Positions 33,267-33,476 of a stretch of 33,476 nucleotides of DNA are shown here, in pieces. The notes below the pieces were generated by a model. The model was not told the origin of the DNA. It saw only the letters and a program-made list of their open reading frames with translations, and made no database searches. Position 1 is the first letter of the stretch. Each line of letters opens with the position of its first letter. Location: the NCBI RefSeq assembly GCF_003253705.1, contig NZ_QKYU01000035.1, positions 1-33,476 of the forward strand. The letters are read 5' to 3'. A program made the position numbers and the translations under genes. The stretch is from Humitalea rosea. Lineage in GTDB: Bacteria > Pseudomonadota > Alphaproteobacteria > Acetobacterales > Acetobacteraceae.

Positions 33267-33476
33267 GGTGACGGCGGGGATAGTCCCCGCGTTCCGTTCA
33301 GAGGGTTGGCGGACCACAATCGACGATGATGAGCACTATGTCTACGCTATAGTCCTATGATCACATACGTGAGCAACCATGGTAAGCGAAGCCTCGGCGC
33401 CCTTCTTTCGCGGGTCGGTATGAATGTGCTGGGTCGGCTCCAGGCGTGATGCTTGGAGATGGCTGTATGGACAACG
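33267..33476. other. 210-bp terminal region without a recognisable gene
   Basis: After the monooxygenase stop I see no convincing coding sequence. The short frames present lack ribosome-binding sites and family features. Apart from the hairpin at 33274-33290, the region has somewhat lower GC around 33330-33380, which could include a promoter for a gene beyond the window. Confidence 0.5.
33274..33290 (+). terminator. hairpin after the monooxygenase gene, probable terminator
   Basis: A perfect 7-bp GC-rich stem, GCGGGGA (33274-33280) with TCCCCGC (33284-33290) around a TAG loop, begins eight bases after the stop codon. Position suggests the end of the rightward operon, but no T-run follows. 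Confidence 0.5.

Noticed and set aside
33291-33476. A possible short gene or insertion-sequence end at the right edge
   Set aside because: A frame from ATG 33379 ends after 14 codons, and no terminal inverted repeat or transposase-like peptide could be recognised.

Overview
The window is GC-rich DNA with gene families and codon use typical of Alphaproteobacteria. Rhodospirillales/Acetobacteraceae (Roseomonas-like) is my best guess, but it is an inference from gene content only. No rRNA, tRNA or CRISPR was seen. About 26 protein genes are supported. Most are packed in operons with 1-11 bp overlaps.

Left edge (1-182): the N-terminal codons of an IS1182-like transposase run off the window, so a mobile element abuts the locus.

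Polysaccharide locus (183-15086): two divergent transcription units leave the gap at 10375-10626. Leftward: a Wzz/Wzc-type chain-length and kinase-like protein, an NAD-dependent epimerase, a GT4 glycosyltransferase, a Wzx-like flippase, a GT2 glycosyltransferase, a Wzy/WaaL-like membrane protein, an acyltransferase-3 membrane protein and a secreted parallel beta-helix protein. Rightward: a WecG/TagA glycosyltransferase, a GDP-mannose 3,5-epimerase homologue with its key residues intact, a WbaP-like initiating phosphoglycosyltransferase and UDP-glucuronate decarboxylase (UDP-xylose synthase). Together these describe a Wzx/Wzy-dependent, probably acylated exopolysaccharide that may contain xylose and a GDP-gulose/GDP-L-galactose-derived sugar. 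No outer-membrane exporter (Wza/GumB type) is present here.

Regulator and secreted protein (15177-18564): a NarL/LuxR-type regulator lacking the phospho-acceptor Asp is divergent, across a markedly AT-rich gap, from a 758-residue protein with N-terminal RTX calcium-binding repeats and a C-terminal parallel beta-helix domain, perhaps a polysaccharide-modifying enzyme. A zinc-less quinone-oxidoreductase-like gene with a TTG start follows.

Catabolic/uptake island (19922-33266): this is the most interesting part. Two divergent operons leave 26208-26356. Leftward: PrpF-type isomerase, MmgE/PrpD protein, FCD-type GntR regulator, TcuA-like flavoprotein dehydrogenase and a second MmgE/PrpD protein. 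Rightward: periplasmic binding protein, double-domain ABC permease, ABC ATPase, AtuA (DUF1446) protein, DUF4387 protein and an NtaA/SnaA/DszA-type flavin monooxygenase. An inverted repeat ATAC-N4-GTATGCA occurs both in the shared promoter region and just upstream of the GntR gene, which suggests one regulator controls all eleven genes. I propose a transport and degradation pathway for an unidentified polycarboxylate. The substrate cannot be read from the sequence.
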